Below are positions 44,771 to 53,068 of a stretch of DNA of 64,000 bases, in pieces. Numbering within the stretch: the stretch's first letter is position 1; the number at the start of each line of letters is the position of its first letter. The position numbers and the translations under genes were made by a program. The stretch comes from Pseudomonas sp. B21-015. Lineage in GTDB: Bacteria; Pseudomonadota; Gammaproteobacteria; Pseudomonadales; Pseudomonadaceae. The DNA is taken from the NCBI RefSeq assembly GCF_024749285.1, contig NZ_CP087196.1:4216001-4280000 (forward strand), read 5' to 3'. Below the pieces are notes generated by a model, which was not told the origin of the DNA, ran no database searches, and saw only the letters and a program-made list of their open reading frames with translations.

Positions 44771-45877
44771 TTATGAAGGTCGCCATTCAATGAAAAGCTG
44801 TTCATACGCACTCAACACTTTTTCCCACTTGAAACACTCTACAAATCTCGCGGCACCGACTTCTTTCATATCCGCAATTCTGTCTTCATCCGCCAGCCAT
44901 TCATCCAACAGGCACGAAAGAGATTGTTTGTCCGAAAAGTAGGCTGCACCCTCACCCACGACCCAACGGTTAAATGGGTTATCGTGAGCAATAATTGCGC
45001 AGCCAGCGCCAAGCGCCTCGACCAAAGACGGGTTGGTTCCGCCAACACGATGACCGTGGAGATAGAAACGACTGAAATACCTGAGTGCCTGAACGATGTT
45101 CGAATCGTAGATGGCACCTGGAAATATCACCTCATCACTTGCGGCGTCCATCACCTTCTTGTGATATTCGTTCGTGCTCGGCGTAAAGTTTCCAAGCACC
45201 ACAAGTTTATGATTCCTGACCGAGGAACTAAACGCATCGACCATCTCGAAAAAAGAGTTTTCCGGTTCAGGCCTGGCAATAATAATAGAGAAGTTTTTCG
45301 GTTCCAGGCCGAAACCTGCCAACACTTCGACAGACGCCGTTTTCACTTCATCGCCACCATAGGGAATCATGGTGATCTTATCGGCACTGACTCGAGTGGC
45401 AAGGTGGTCTTTTATCTTTGGATGATCGGCGACCAGATGATTACCTATCCAGCAACCCAATCGCTCATTTATCCAGAACCAGGTCTTGGCAATCGCCCCC
45501 CACTTTTCTCTACGCCATTCAATGCCGTCCATATTGATTATATTGGTCTGGCCTTTCGCACGTTGCAGCAGATTAAAAATGGCGGTGTTATACCCCAACG
45601 TCAAAAACAAACCTTTTTCACTCAACGCATGACGCACAGCCTTGAAATCAAAAATAACAGTACCCAGCGCACCCTCTCTGGAGACCGGTATATGAACACG
45701 ACGAATACCTTGCCATTCGGTTTCCGTTATGGCGCCACTGCCGCTTTCCTGGCAATAAACGGTAATTCTCCAACCCCTTTCCTTCAGGTAGACCGCCAGC
45801 TTTTCGGCAAATGTCTCGAAGCCGCCATGCTGTGCCGGAATGCCTCTTATCCCTAGAATCAACAAGTGCCTATTCAT
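44771..45877 (-). CDS. Glycosyltransferase (DUF1972 + GT4)
   Basis: About 368 residues. The N-terminal DUF1972 region reads LLILGIRGIPAQHGGFETFAEKLA, typical of rhamnosyltransferases in O-antigen and EPS loci. The GT4 C-terminal domain has IIIARPEPENSFFEMVDAF and LHGHRVGGTNPSLVEALGAGCAIIAHDNPFN, with the donor-binding Glu in SLVEALG. Donor dTDP-L-rhamnose is plausible but not certain. The ATG at 45877 lies inside the end of the upstream gene, with an in-frame TTG at 45886 as alternative. Confidence 0.88.
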   Translation of the reverse strand: MNRHLLILGIRGIPAQHGGFETFAEKLAVYLKERGWRITVYCQESGSGAITETEWQGIRRVHIPVSREGALGTVIFDFKAVRHALSEKGLFLTLGYNTAIFNLLQRAKGQTNIINMDGIEWRREKWGAIAKTWFWINERLGCWIGNHLVADHPKIKDHLATRVSADKITMIPYGGDEVKTASVEVLAGFGLEPKNFSIIIARPEPENSFFEMVDAFSSSVRNHKLVVLGNFTPSTNEYHKKVMDAASDEVIFPGAIYDSNIVQALRYFSRFYLHGHRVGGTNPSLVEALGAGCAIIAHDNPFNRWVVGEGAAYFSDKQSLSCLLDEWLADEDRIADMKEVGAARFVECFKWEKVLSAYEQLFIEWRPS

Positions 45878-47015
45878 AAGTTTCAAATACCTTAATGTGC
45901 TGACGCGCTACGCGCGTCCAATCATGCTTTTCGATCATCGCGGCTCGAGCGTTCTGCGAAATGTCCTCTGCAGCATCTGAGCCCAGGGCTGCAAGTATTT
46001 GCCGAGCCAGATCCTGTGGGTCATCCGCTTCAAACAAAAAGCCATTTCGACTGTCGTCCACAACTTCAACCATGGCGGGCAGACGTGAAGACACGGTAAT
46101 ACAGCCGTACGACATCGCCATTAGCAGCACGCCGCTTTGGTAGATCTTCTTATAGGGCAGGACCACGATATCGGCAGAGGAATAATAAAAGTCGACATCC
46201 TCGTCATTGATATAGCGAATATGTGGAATCACCACACTCGATATGTTTTTTGATTTTATTATGTCTTCATAGTGCTGAAACGAATCCTTCCATACTTTAC
46301 CGGCGATGAGCAATACGGCATCAGGCTCAAGTTTCGACACGATCTCCATTGCACTCAAAAGAACATCCAGGCCCTTGACCTTTTTTATCTGACCAAAGAA
46401 GAGTATGAGCTTTTTATCGACGGGCAATGATAAGTGCTGGCGAGACAAAACGGTCTCTCGCCTTTTCACGAACGGAAGGTAGTTACCGTGAGGAATAATA
46501 GCTATCTTTTTATTGATACCCTGCGCGGAAATCACCGACCGCAATTCTTGCCGAGAGAACTCGTTATGAACAATAAACTCCTCCGGCGCTCGCAATATGG
46601 AAGTATGGGTTCTTGTCAGAGAACTCCCTGAAAACGATTCAACATCATGAACCGTGGCGACTATTTTTATCCCACTAAACTTCAACAGGTTGCACGTTAT
46701 CAACTCGAGCAGCGAGTACTGAAAAAAATGCAAATGGCAAATTTTTCCGCCTTTCCTCTTTATATCAATGATGGATCTCGTCAACGCCGTGATGAACCTG
46801 GCGAGCCTGATAACTTTATTAGACTTACCGTAGACCCCTTTAAAGAACTTATTTATCGTGAAATTACTTGAGCTTTGCTCCTGCGATTCAGGGCAAGTGT
46901 AGAGATGTACAGTGGCGTTATTCAGAACCAATCCTTGCCCAAGGCCGGTGTTGTAATAATTCATTCCACCATGCCCTCCTACCGGTTCAATGATGAAATA
47001 ATTCAAGTGACCCAT
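45870..47015 (-). CDS. Glycosyltransferase family 4 protein
   Basis: 381 residues, GT-B fold. N domain: FIIEPVGGHGGMNYYNTGLGQGL and LHFFQYSLLELITCNLLKFSGIKIVATVHDVESF. C domain: KLILFFGQIKKVKGLDVLLSAMEI, DIVVLPYKKIYQSGVLLMAMSYGCITVSS and the end of the donor site (NGFLFEADDPQDLARQIL). The EX7E motif is altered (KKIYQSGVLLMA), with Gln in the usual first Glu position. The gene is visibly more AT-rich than core genes. It overlaps the following glycosyltransferase gene. Confidence 0.87.
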   Translation of the reverse strand: MGHLNYFIIEPVGGHGGMNYYNTGLGQGLVLNNATVHLYTCPESQEQSSSNFTINKFFKGVYGKSNKVIRLARFITALTRSIIDIKRKGGKICHLHFFQYSLLELITCNLLKFSGIKIVATVHDVESFSGSSLTRTHTSILRAPEEFIVHNEFSRQELRSVISAQGINKKIAIIPHGNYLPFVKRRETVLSRQHLSLPVDKKLILFFGQIKKVKGLDVLLSAMEIVSKLEPDAVLLIAGKVWKDSFQHYEDIIKSKNISSVVIPHIRYINDEDVDFYYSSADIVVLPYKKIYQSGVLLMAMSYGCITVSSRLPAMVEVVDDSRNGFLFEADDPQDLARQILAALGSDAAEDISQNARAAMIEKHDWTRVARQHIKVFETYE

Positions 47016-47035
47016 GAGGAAAATCCTTATTCAGA

Positions 47036-48100
47036 TCAATTTAACAACTGGTATATTTCGTGAACAGTCGATTGCGCCAGCTGTCTATGCGTGCTTTTTT
47101 CGCCTGCGGAACCGATTTTGTATTGAGGTACAAATCTGTTTATCGCCCCCCTGTGAATCAAACACTCATCGGTGTGCGTCTCAGCGGTAAACTTTTTATT
47201 CTTGTCTGAGTAGTTATACAAAGAGAAGGGAGTCCCTACCGAATAAGCGACCACCGCAGGGTGCAACCGGGCACTGATCACATGCCTGGCATTTTTAATA
47301 CAGTCGATGGACCGATCAATATCACTGCCTGGAATTTTAAATACCGAGAACCCACAATCTTCGAGCTCACGCTCGGCGTACAGCGATACACCCGCATCAA
47401 CTTCGGCGTCCGCATTCAGTACGCCGATCCTATTAACACCCAACGCTATACACGCCTTTATTGAAACACCTAATAACTGCCTATAGATATCGCCACTGGA
47501 TTGTTCGCCATATCCTTCAAGATCACGCAAGCACAAGATAATGTAATTATCCGCGCCCTCCAGATCACCCGCGCCCTCGACATCGCCTATATCAAGCGCA
47601 TACGCCAAGTCCACAGATTGCTTTATTTTTCCGGAGCGCATCCACGGGTTTATTTTTTTAACGGCTTGCAGCGAAGCCGAATCTCTTATGTAAAGCGCTT
47701 TAGCTATTAACGTTGCCAAAAACAAAATCAGCCGGGTTTTCATTTTTTTGTGGTTATCTACCCCAATGCCTGCATAGATAACATTCGCGCCGAACAAGCG
47801 GGCCAGCGCCATGTACTTGATCCCACCGGTACCCCCCTCATCCATGAAGCAAGTACCACCGCCCCAGATGATCGCAGAACTGTTTATTACCTTTCTGTAA
47901 GCGGCCAATGTGTTGGCCTTATTAAGTTCCACCACTCCCACATCATTATCGCTAATGAAGTTTTGCTTCCTGAGTGACTGACCATCCCCGTAAGTTAATA
48001 CGGTAAACACCGCACCTGGCTTCTTCAAAGACAGGAGTGACTTCAGCATCAGCAGATCACCAAAGTTATCCCCGTAATAGCCGATAATAGAAACATTCAT
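47036..48100 (-). CDS. Polysaccharide pyruvyl transferase family protein
   Basis: 354 residues. The family's start is SIIGYYGDNFGDLLMLKSLL, followed by AIIWGGGTCFMDEGGTGGIKYMALARLFGANVIYAGIGVD and ARHVISARLHPAVVAYSVGTPFSLYNYSDK, with the SARLH motif conserved. It transfers pyruvate from phosphoenolpyruvate to a sugar, forming ketals that make the polymer acidic. AT-rich. Its start overlaps the wzx stop (ATGA). Confidence 0.88.
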   Translation of the reverse strand: MNVSIIGYYGDNFGDLLMLKSLLSLKKPGAVFTVLTYGDGQSLRKQNFISDNDVGVVELNKANTLAAYRKVINSSAIIWGGGTCFMDEGGTGGIKYMALARLFGANVIYAGIGVDNHKKMKTRLILFLATLIAKALYIRDSASLQAVKKINPWMRSGKIKQSVDLAYALDIGDVEGAGDLEGADNYIILCLRDLEGYGEQSSGDIYRQLLGVSIKACIALGVNRIGVLNADAEVDAGVSLYAERELEDCGFSVFKIPGSDIDRSIDCIKNARHVISARLHPAVVAYSVGTPFSLYNYSDKNKKFTAETHTDECLIHRGAINRFVPQYKIGSAGEKSTHRQLAQSTVHEIYQLLN

Positions 48101-49272
48101 ACTCGCATGCTCTTTCTATAAAGAATATAGTACGAAACCGCTATGAAGAACTCACTAGCCAAGATACTTGCACCAATGCCTTTTGCTTCAAATTGCATTA
48201 ACAAAACAAACAAGCCGACCTGTAACGCCATCCCGATACTGGCGACCATTATCTTTTTACTCACCCACTCCTCGCTCAATAATGCAGCGCCAAAAGGTGT
48301 TGCAAAAAACCTGAACGGAATAGACAACGCCGCTATTTGCAACACCTGGGCCGCATAACCATATTCACCGCCAAACAGCAAATGAATAAGCTCTCGGGAG
48401 TAGAAGCTCAAGCCACCCGCAAAAACAGCCCCCACGGCAAAGGAATACAATGAATGTTTTACAGGCAACGATTTTTCCGCACTTGAAAGCGCATGGTATT
48501 TTTTTATTAGATAGGTATTAAATACCGTGTTAGGGGCTATATACAGCGCCGTGAGCAACGTATTACAAATCGCCAGATAGCCAGAATAGGTAGAGCCGTA
48601 GATCACCCCTAACAAGGAGATGGGAATTTGCAACTGAGCTATATTCAGGGCGCCATTCAACGAGTATTTAATGGAGTCTTTCAAAAAGTCTCGAATTTTC
48701 ACACCTGCTTTTTTTCCATGCCGTGTTATCAAGGCGACACACAACATCAGGCAAAGAGTGTTAGCCGCCCCCAAGGCTGCTGCGGCGGTGGTAAAACTCG
48801 GGACCATCGAATAGAAAATTGCCGCAACCAACAATATCCTTGAAAGCGGCACCACTACCTGGCCAAACGAGATCCGCAGGGGACTGCTCTTGAGCTGACC
48901 TTGAGTGATCACGATCGCCTGAGAAGACAGTGCTACAACACCTGTCGCCAGCAAGACCGACTCCAGAAGATCTATGCCTGCTCCATACAACAGCGCCATG
49001 CTGATGACATAAGCGCCCAGCGTATTGAGCAACAGGCAAACATAGGCAATTTGCATATACCCGGTATATTCGGACGGAGCCCGGCTGACACGTCTCAACA
49101 ACAAACTATTTATGCCGCTGAACGCCAGCGCTCCCAGCGTGATGGTAATCGCATTGGAAAATGATATAAGGCCAAAGCTGGCGGCGTCCAAAGTCCTGCT
49201 GAGCAGAACTTGAAGTAAAAAAGTCGCACCCGCGGCGCCAAACGATGAGATCAACAGTTGAATTGCTTTCAA
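48097..49272 (-). CDS. wzx: Wzx-type oligosaccharide flippase
   Basis: 391 residues, about 12 transmembrane segments throughout. It opens QLLISSFGAAGATFLLQVLLSRTLDAASFGLISFSNAI, typical of polysaccharide-synthesis flippases of the MOP superfamily. It moves undecaprenyl-linked repeat units across the inner membrane. Sequence is AT-rich, as is usual for serotype-specific flippases. Coupled to the pyruvyl transferase gene. Confidence 0.88.
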   Translation of the reverse strand: MKAIQLLISSFGAAGATFLLQVLLSRTLDAASFGLISFSNAITITLGALAFSGINSLLLRRVSRAPSEYTGYMQIAYVCLLLNTLGAYVISMALLYGAGIDLLESVLLATGVVALSSQAIVITQGQLKSSPLRISFGQVVVPLSRILLVAAIFYSMVPSFTTAAAALGAANTLCLMLCVALITRHGKKAGVKIRDFLKDSIKYSLNGALNIAQLQIPISLLGVIYGSTYSGYLAICNTLLTALYIAPNTVFNTYLIKKYHALSSAEKSLPVKHSLYSFAVGAVFAGGLSFYSRELIHLLFGGEYGYAAQVLQIAALSIPFRFFATPFGAALLSEEWVSKKIMVASIGMALQVGLFVLLMQFEAKGIGASILASEFFIAVSYYILYRKSMRV

Positions 49273-49292
49273 GTAAAGTGTCCTGCTCGCGG

Positions 49293-50351
49293 TTAGTCAG
49301 CGGCCTGAAATCGATCGTTCAATCTAAAGTGCGCCTTCAACAGCAAGTACTTCTTGGATGCGCCGTCCGGGGCCAAACCTCTTTTTGTCAGCGACAGTTC
49401 GGGGTTCCAGATGTCTGCCTCTTTATAAGAGTGATAAAACCAGCTCCAGCCGTTGCGCTCAAACAGATCCAGCAATGTATTCATGTACAGTTCAGAGTCA
49501 TCCACCGGACTATAATTCGACACACTGAACTCACCCACTATCACCGGCCCCGGGTGATTTAAAACCCGAGACAGTGTTTTTCTGAAATACAACCTCAAGC
49601 TCTTTTCACTTCTAAGCAAAAATGGCAGGCGTTGATTGACAGGAAACTGATGAACACCCTGATGAGTGAAATCCCCTGGATCGTAATAGTGCAGGCTGCC
49701 AACGACTGCTTTGTCATCAATCAGGTGAGTGATCTCACTCCAGTTGGAGCGCTGCCCGTTAGGAATTCCATTCGGTTGAATGGTGATGCGGGGCTGGATC
49801 AATACCAGTTTATCTGGCGAAATCTTCAAGATTGTTTCTGATACCTGTTTTAGAAAACCCAGGTAGTTCGAAAGGTCAGCCTGCGCCGGTTCGTTCACAA
49901 TGTCATAACCAATGACCATGCTTTCGTCTTTTAACTTCTCGGCCAGTTGCGCATAGCTCTTGATCAGCTCACTCATCAAGTCGGTATTACGCCAATATTC
50001 GTCGCCTATCGAACCCGAGTATTTTTTGACATTGCCAGGAAAAGTATGAACATCGATCAGAATCAGAATATTGTATTTCTTTGCATACCGAATATAGTTA
50101 TCAAGTACAGCGACTGCCGCACTGTCCAACCCACCCTTCTCATCAAACAATGGATGTGATGCAAACGCCACACGCACCGCATTGACATTCAGTTCATCTA
50201 AGCTTTTAAAGTCCCGCTCACTTAAATTCAAATCGACGTTGAATCCTCGTAACGGCATGCCCGCCTTATAATCCAAAGCACTTCGAGTCGATGCCGAGAC
50301 GTTAAAAGCAACCGCCAAAAGCATGACACACAGGAAAACTCGTCTAAGCAT
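49293..50351 (-). CDS. Exported GH5-like (cellulase-type) glycoside hydrolase
   Basis: About 352 residues with a signal peptide (VFLCVMLLAVAFNVSA). TIM-barrel clues: LNVNAVRVAFASHPLF, NILILIDVHTFPG, the acid/base Glu in VIGYDIVNEPAQ, and the nucleophile Glu in GPVIVGEFSVSNYSP, followed by WSWFYHSYKEADIW. This is the clan-A GH5 pattern. Acting in the periplasm, it could trim or release the polymer and set chain length, as polysaccharide hydrolases do in the alginate and Psl systems. The start at 50351 overlaps the end of the wzy gene. Confidence 0.86.
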   Translation of the reverse strand: MLRRVFLCVMLLAVAFNVSASTRSALDYKAGMPLRGFNVDLNLSERDFKSLDELNVNAVRVAFASHPLFDEKGGLDSAAVAVLDNYIRYAKKYNILILIDVHTFPGNVKKYSGSIGDEYWRNTDLMSELIKSYAQLAEKLKDESMVIGYDIVNEPAQADLSNYLGFLKQVSETILKISPDKLVLIQPRITIQPNGIPNGQRSNWSEITHLIDDKAVVGSLHYYDPGDFTHQGVHQFPVNQRLPFLLRSEKSLRLYFRKTLSRVLNHPGPVIVGEFSVSNYSPVDDSELYMNTLLDLFERNGWSWFYHSYKEADIWNPELSLTKRGLAPDGASKKYLLLKAHFRLNDRFQAAD

Positions 50352-51621
50352 GTCGTTTCGCTCTGTCATTAAGGGCGCAAATGATTCCAAAATTGATCCA
50401 GATGATTGCCTGTATGCTATCCGCCCGGAATGACCACCCCTGGATACCGGTTATTAATATCGCGATAATAGAGACCAGCGCGGCCGCCGAGGCATTATTT
50501 ACAGAAACATCACCTGCCCCTTTGATCGTATTCTTATGAATCTTGTAGATTCCACATATAAGAGCCAAATAACTAATAATCCCTATCAGCCCTGTCTCGG
50601 CCATGACTAGCAAATACATATTGTGAGCCGGGTACCTGAAGCTTTTAGATGCACCAAACTCATCGTACTGTTCCATGACATCTACAAAATTATTCCACCC
50701 CACACCGATGAGTGGATGCTCTACAAACATATTGAGCGCAATTTTTGCCAAAATCAGCCTTGAGGTCGTACTCGACTCAGGTGCATCAAAAAATCGTGCG
50801 TAGAGGTTTTCCAGGTTGTAAATGGCACCCGCCATAATCACCAAAGAAAAAATCACAGAGGTATAAATGATTTTTTTGTTTCTTAGAATCGAGCTGCCAT
50901 TCGGACGCTTAAAATAGAAAAGGCAAAGTCCTACAACAAAAAAGTACAATACAATTTGAGTTCTTGAGTAGGTCAAGCAAATAACCACAAAGCCTGCTGC
51001 AATTGCACCGATATACAGCAGCCGGCCCTTTCCATTTACCGCGCCATAGACACAAAACGGTAATAACAGCACCGTAAACAGAGACAGCAACGCCGGGTGT
51101 CTTAATGTACCCGTGACCCGGGTGATTCCATTTTCTACGAAAAGCTCTTTAACTTGCTGGGCATCTTCCGTGACATCGCCGGTTGCCAGTTGATACGCCG
51201 CATACAATGTTTCGAAGAGTATCAATAACGCGGCAACCCTGGTGAACTTCTCCATGGACTTGCCATCCTGGAAAACCGATCTCACCACAAGAAACAGTAC
51301 GATGATCTTCCAGTGCCTGAAAATTTCATACACGGTAAAGCTTACCGCTTCCGAATTAATGATCGACACGGAGGACAACACGACAAAAAATATGGCCATC
51401 GCCGTTATGCGGTCAATTTTGATTTTTTCCAGATTGATTTGTTTACTGAAAAAAATGATGGAAACCAGTATCAGAAATAGAAAAATATCGTAGGGTGCTA
51501 TGGAAAGCTCCGCGCCCCCCAGGTGTATATCAGCCCCCGTCAATCGATATCTCAGGTTGAAGGCCGTCGCTACGAGAAGCAACGGAAACAGCATGTAGTT
51601 GACAAGGACCCTTACTGGCAT
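50344..51621 (-). CDS. wzy: Wzy/O-antigen ligase-family polymerase
   Basis: 425 residues, around 11 transmembrane segments. The Wzy_C/O-antigen ligase loop is recognisable: MFVEHPLIGVGWNNFVDVMEQ, then SFRYPAHNMYLLVMAETGLIGIISYLALI. This is the conserved H-N-x-Y/F region of Wzy and WaaL. In this locus it is the best candidate polymerase. Strongly AT-rich (runs of Ile, Phe and Lys codons ending in A/T), indicating transfer. Confidence 0.86.
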   Translation of the reverse strand: MPVRVLVNYMLFPLLLVATAFNLRYRLTGADIHLGGAELSIAPYDIFLFLILVSIIFFSKQINLEKIKIDRITAMAIFFVVLSSVSIINSEAVSFTVYEIFRHWKIIVLFLVVRSVFQDGKSMEKFTRVAALLILFETLYAAYQLATGDVTEDAQQVKELFVENGITRVTGTLRHPALLSLFTVLLLPFCVYGAVNGKGRLLYIGAIAAGFVVICLTYSRTQIVLYFFVVGLCLFYFKRPNGSSILRNKKIIYTSVIFSLVIMAGAIYNLENLYARFFDAPESSTTSRLILAKIALNMFVEHPLIGVGWNNFVDVMEQYDEFGASKSFRYPAHNMYLLVMAETGLIGIISYLALICGIYKIHKNTIKGAGDVSVNNASAAALVSIIAILITGIQGWSFRADSIQAIIWINFGIICALNDRAKRHA

Positions 51622-52775
51622 TTTAGTTCTCGAGAATAGACTGACGTGGCTATTCTTTTACCGATATCAATAAAGGGCGTCTCGATATACCGATGAATCA
51701 CCGATGAAGCCGCATAAGTGAAGACTATTGAGAGCGCGATGAAGAGCGCAACCAAGTCACTGCTCAGATAACCGAACGCTCTCGCGACAATCATCACGGC
51801 GTCGATAATCAGGATATGAATCAAATACGTGGAGTACGACAGCACACCCAGTTTGACCAGCATCTTGTTCCTGAGTGGGGCTTTAGACAACTCCAGCATT
51901 CTGGTGATCAACGGCTGCCTGAATCGGCCGTTCAATTTGAACGCGATCGCCAATACTGACCATAAAGTGATAGACGCAAAATTGGCAAAGGATCGGCTAA
52001 TAAGACCTATCCCCAAGACGATGACAATGATCAAAAGTCCATTCTTCAGTTCGTCCTCGCCACGGCGAATCAAATCGTGGGTTAACATACCAATAATGAA
52101 AACAGGTAGTTTTATAAGGATGAAGCTGCCGTAAGAGAATGTCAGGCCAGAGTGAGTCAGAAGCAGCAGCGCAATCAAACTTGACGCCACAAGCAGTTCT
52201 TTCCCGCGTTTCAGCAAAAAGCCCCACACTAACAACGGCGCAATCAGATAAAACTGCCACTCCAGTGTCAGGCTCCACGCTGGCGCTAAAAAGGCATCTC
52301 CTGCATGGGGCAGGACCTGGTCCGGAATCAGCCCCTGAAGCAACATTAAACAAGGCATCAAGTAAGCGGCCACATTGTCACTGATGGTCGACCAATAGTT
52401 TTCAACCGCTGCTAATTGCCCAGGGGTGTTCCATGGCATCTCCATGCGAACACTCATCCTCTCATTAAACAACAAGGCAGCCAGGAACATGGCAAGCAGA
52501 TAAATCGGAATGATTCTGAAAGCGCGCCGAACAATATAGGGTTTATAGTCGCTACTTTTCCCGTTCAGGGCTTTGGCGATAAAAAAGCCGCTTAGACAAA
52601 TAAAAATATCCACTGGAATAGCCGTGGCCAACAACACTTCATTGATGATAGGAGGTACGTTGCCTATCGCCTGACGAAAGCAGGAATACAGGTGTCCAAA
52701 AACGACCCACCACGCCATCAGCCCTCGAATCGATTCCAGCTCTACGTAGAATCCCTGTTTATTTGCCATGGCCAT
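51612..52775 (-). CDS. Acyltransferase family 3 (OafA-like) membrane protein
   Basis: 387 residues, about ten transmembrane segments. The family start is QGFYVELESIRGLMAWWVVFGHLYSCF, with the His of the active site in VFGHLY and an R-x(n)-R-like segment (VRRAFRIIPIYLLAMFLAALLF). FLAPAWSLTLEWQFYLIAPLLVW is also typical. It would add acetyl or another acyl group to the polymer. It is the first gene after the JUMPstart/ops leader. The start is ATG 52775 or 52769. Confidence 0.9.
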   Translation of the reverse strand: MAMANKQGFYVELESIRGLMAWWVVFGHLYSCFRQAIGNVPPIINEVLLATAIPVDIFICLSGFFIAKALNGKSSDYKPYIVRRAFRIIPIYLLAMFLAALLFNERMSVRMEMPWNTPGQLAAVENYWSTISDNVAAYLMPCLMLLQGLIPDQVLPHAGDAFLAPAWSLTLEWQFYLIAPLLVWGFLLKRGKELLVASSLIALLLLTHSGLTFSYGSFILIKLPVFIIGMLTHDLIRRGEDELKNGLLIIVIVLGIGLISRSFANFASITLWSVLAIAFKLNGRFRQPLITRMLELSKAPLRNKMLVKLGVLSYSTYLIHILIIDAVMIVARAFGYLSSDLVALFIALSIVFTYAASSVIHRYIETPFIDIGKRIATSVYSRELKCQ

Positions 52776-52885
52776 CTTTTTCTCAACTATCCATCAAGAG
52801 GAGTCACTTGGAACTGCACACCCATTACTTGCCAATCAGCTCAATCCGAGAAACAGGCTTCTCTTCAGACTTTTTTCGAAAAAAC

Positions 52886-52925
52886 CACGCTACCGCCCCA
52901 GGATTTATAGTCAATTTCCTGAGAA
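52886..52925 (-). promoter_or_regulatory. JUMPstart/ops element (RfaH recruitment site)
   Basis: The minus strand reads GGGGCGGTAGCGTGG over 52885-52899, containing the enterobacterial ops core GGCGGTAGCGTG exactly (52886-52897). Upstream bases (TATAAATCCT before GGGG) resemble the rest of the 39-base JUMPstart (TTAAGCCAGGGG). It lies about 110 bases before the acyltransferase ATG in the wzc-acyltransferase gap. In E. coli ops pauses RNA polymerase and loads RfaH. An rfaH gene lies at 57770. Confidence 0.85.
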
Positions 52926-52953
52926 CACGATGTATTTTTTGTCGGGCAACATG

Positions 52954-53005
52954 GGTATCAGCTCGTTACCCCTGCCACCCGGGTGGGGTGTCAGGTGCTG
53001 ATACC
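52954..53005 (-). promoter_or_regulatory. Long leader stem-loop upstream of ops
   Basis: Outer 8-bp arms GGTATCAG / CTGATACC enclose ACCCC/GGGGT pairing and a central palindrome CCACCCGGGTGG (52975-52986). No T run follows on the minus strand, so a plain terminator is unlikely. It sits between the wzc stop and the ops element. Confidence 0.6.
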
Positions 53006-53068
53006 TCACACAATCAAAACAACTCAAAAAGAAACTGGAAAGATTTACGGACCTGGGCCGCACCCGGT

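Noticed and set aside
52890..53005. c-di-GMP riboswitch in the wzc-acyltransferase leader
   Set aside because: The hairpin sequence lacks the conserved GEMM core; only the ops element and a simple long stem-loop can be supported.
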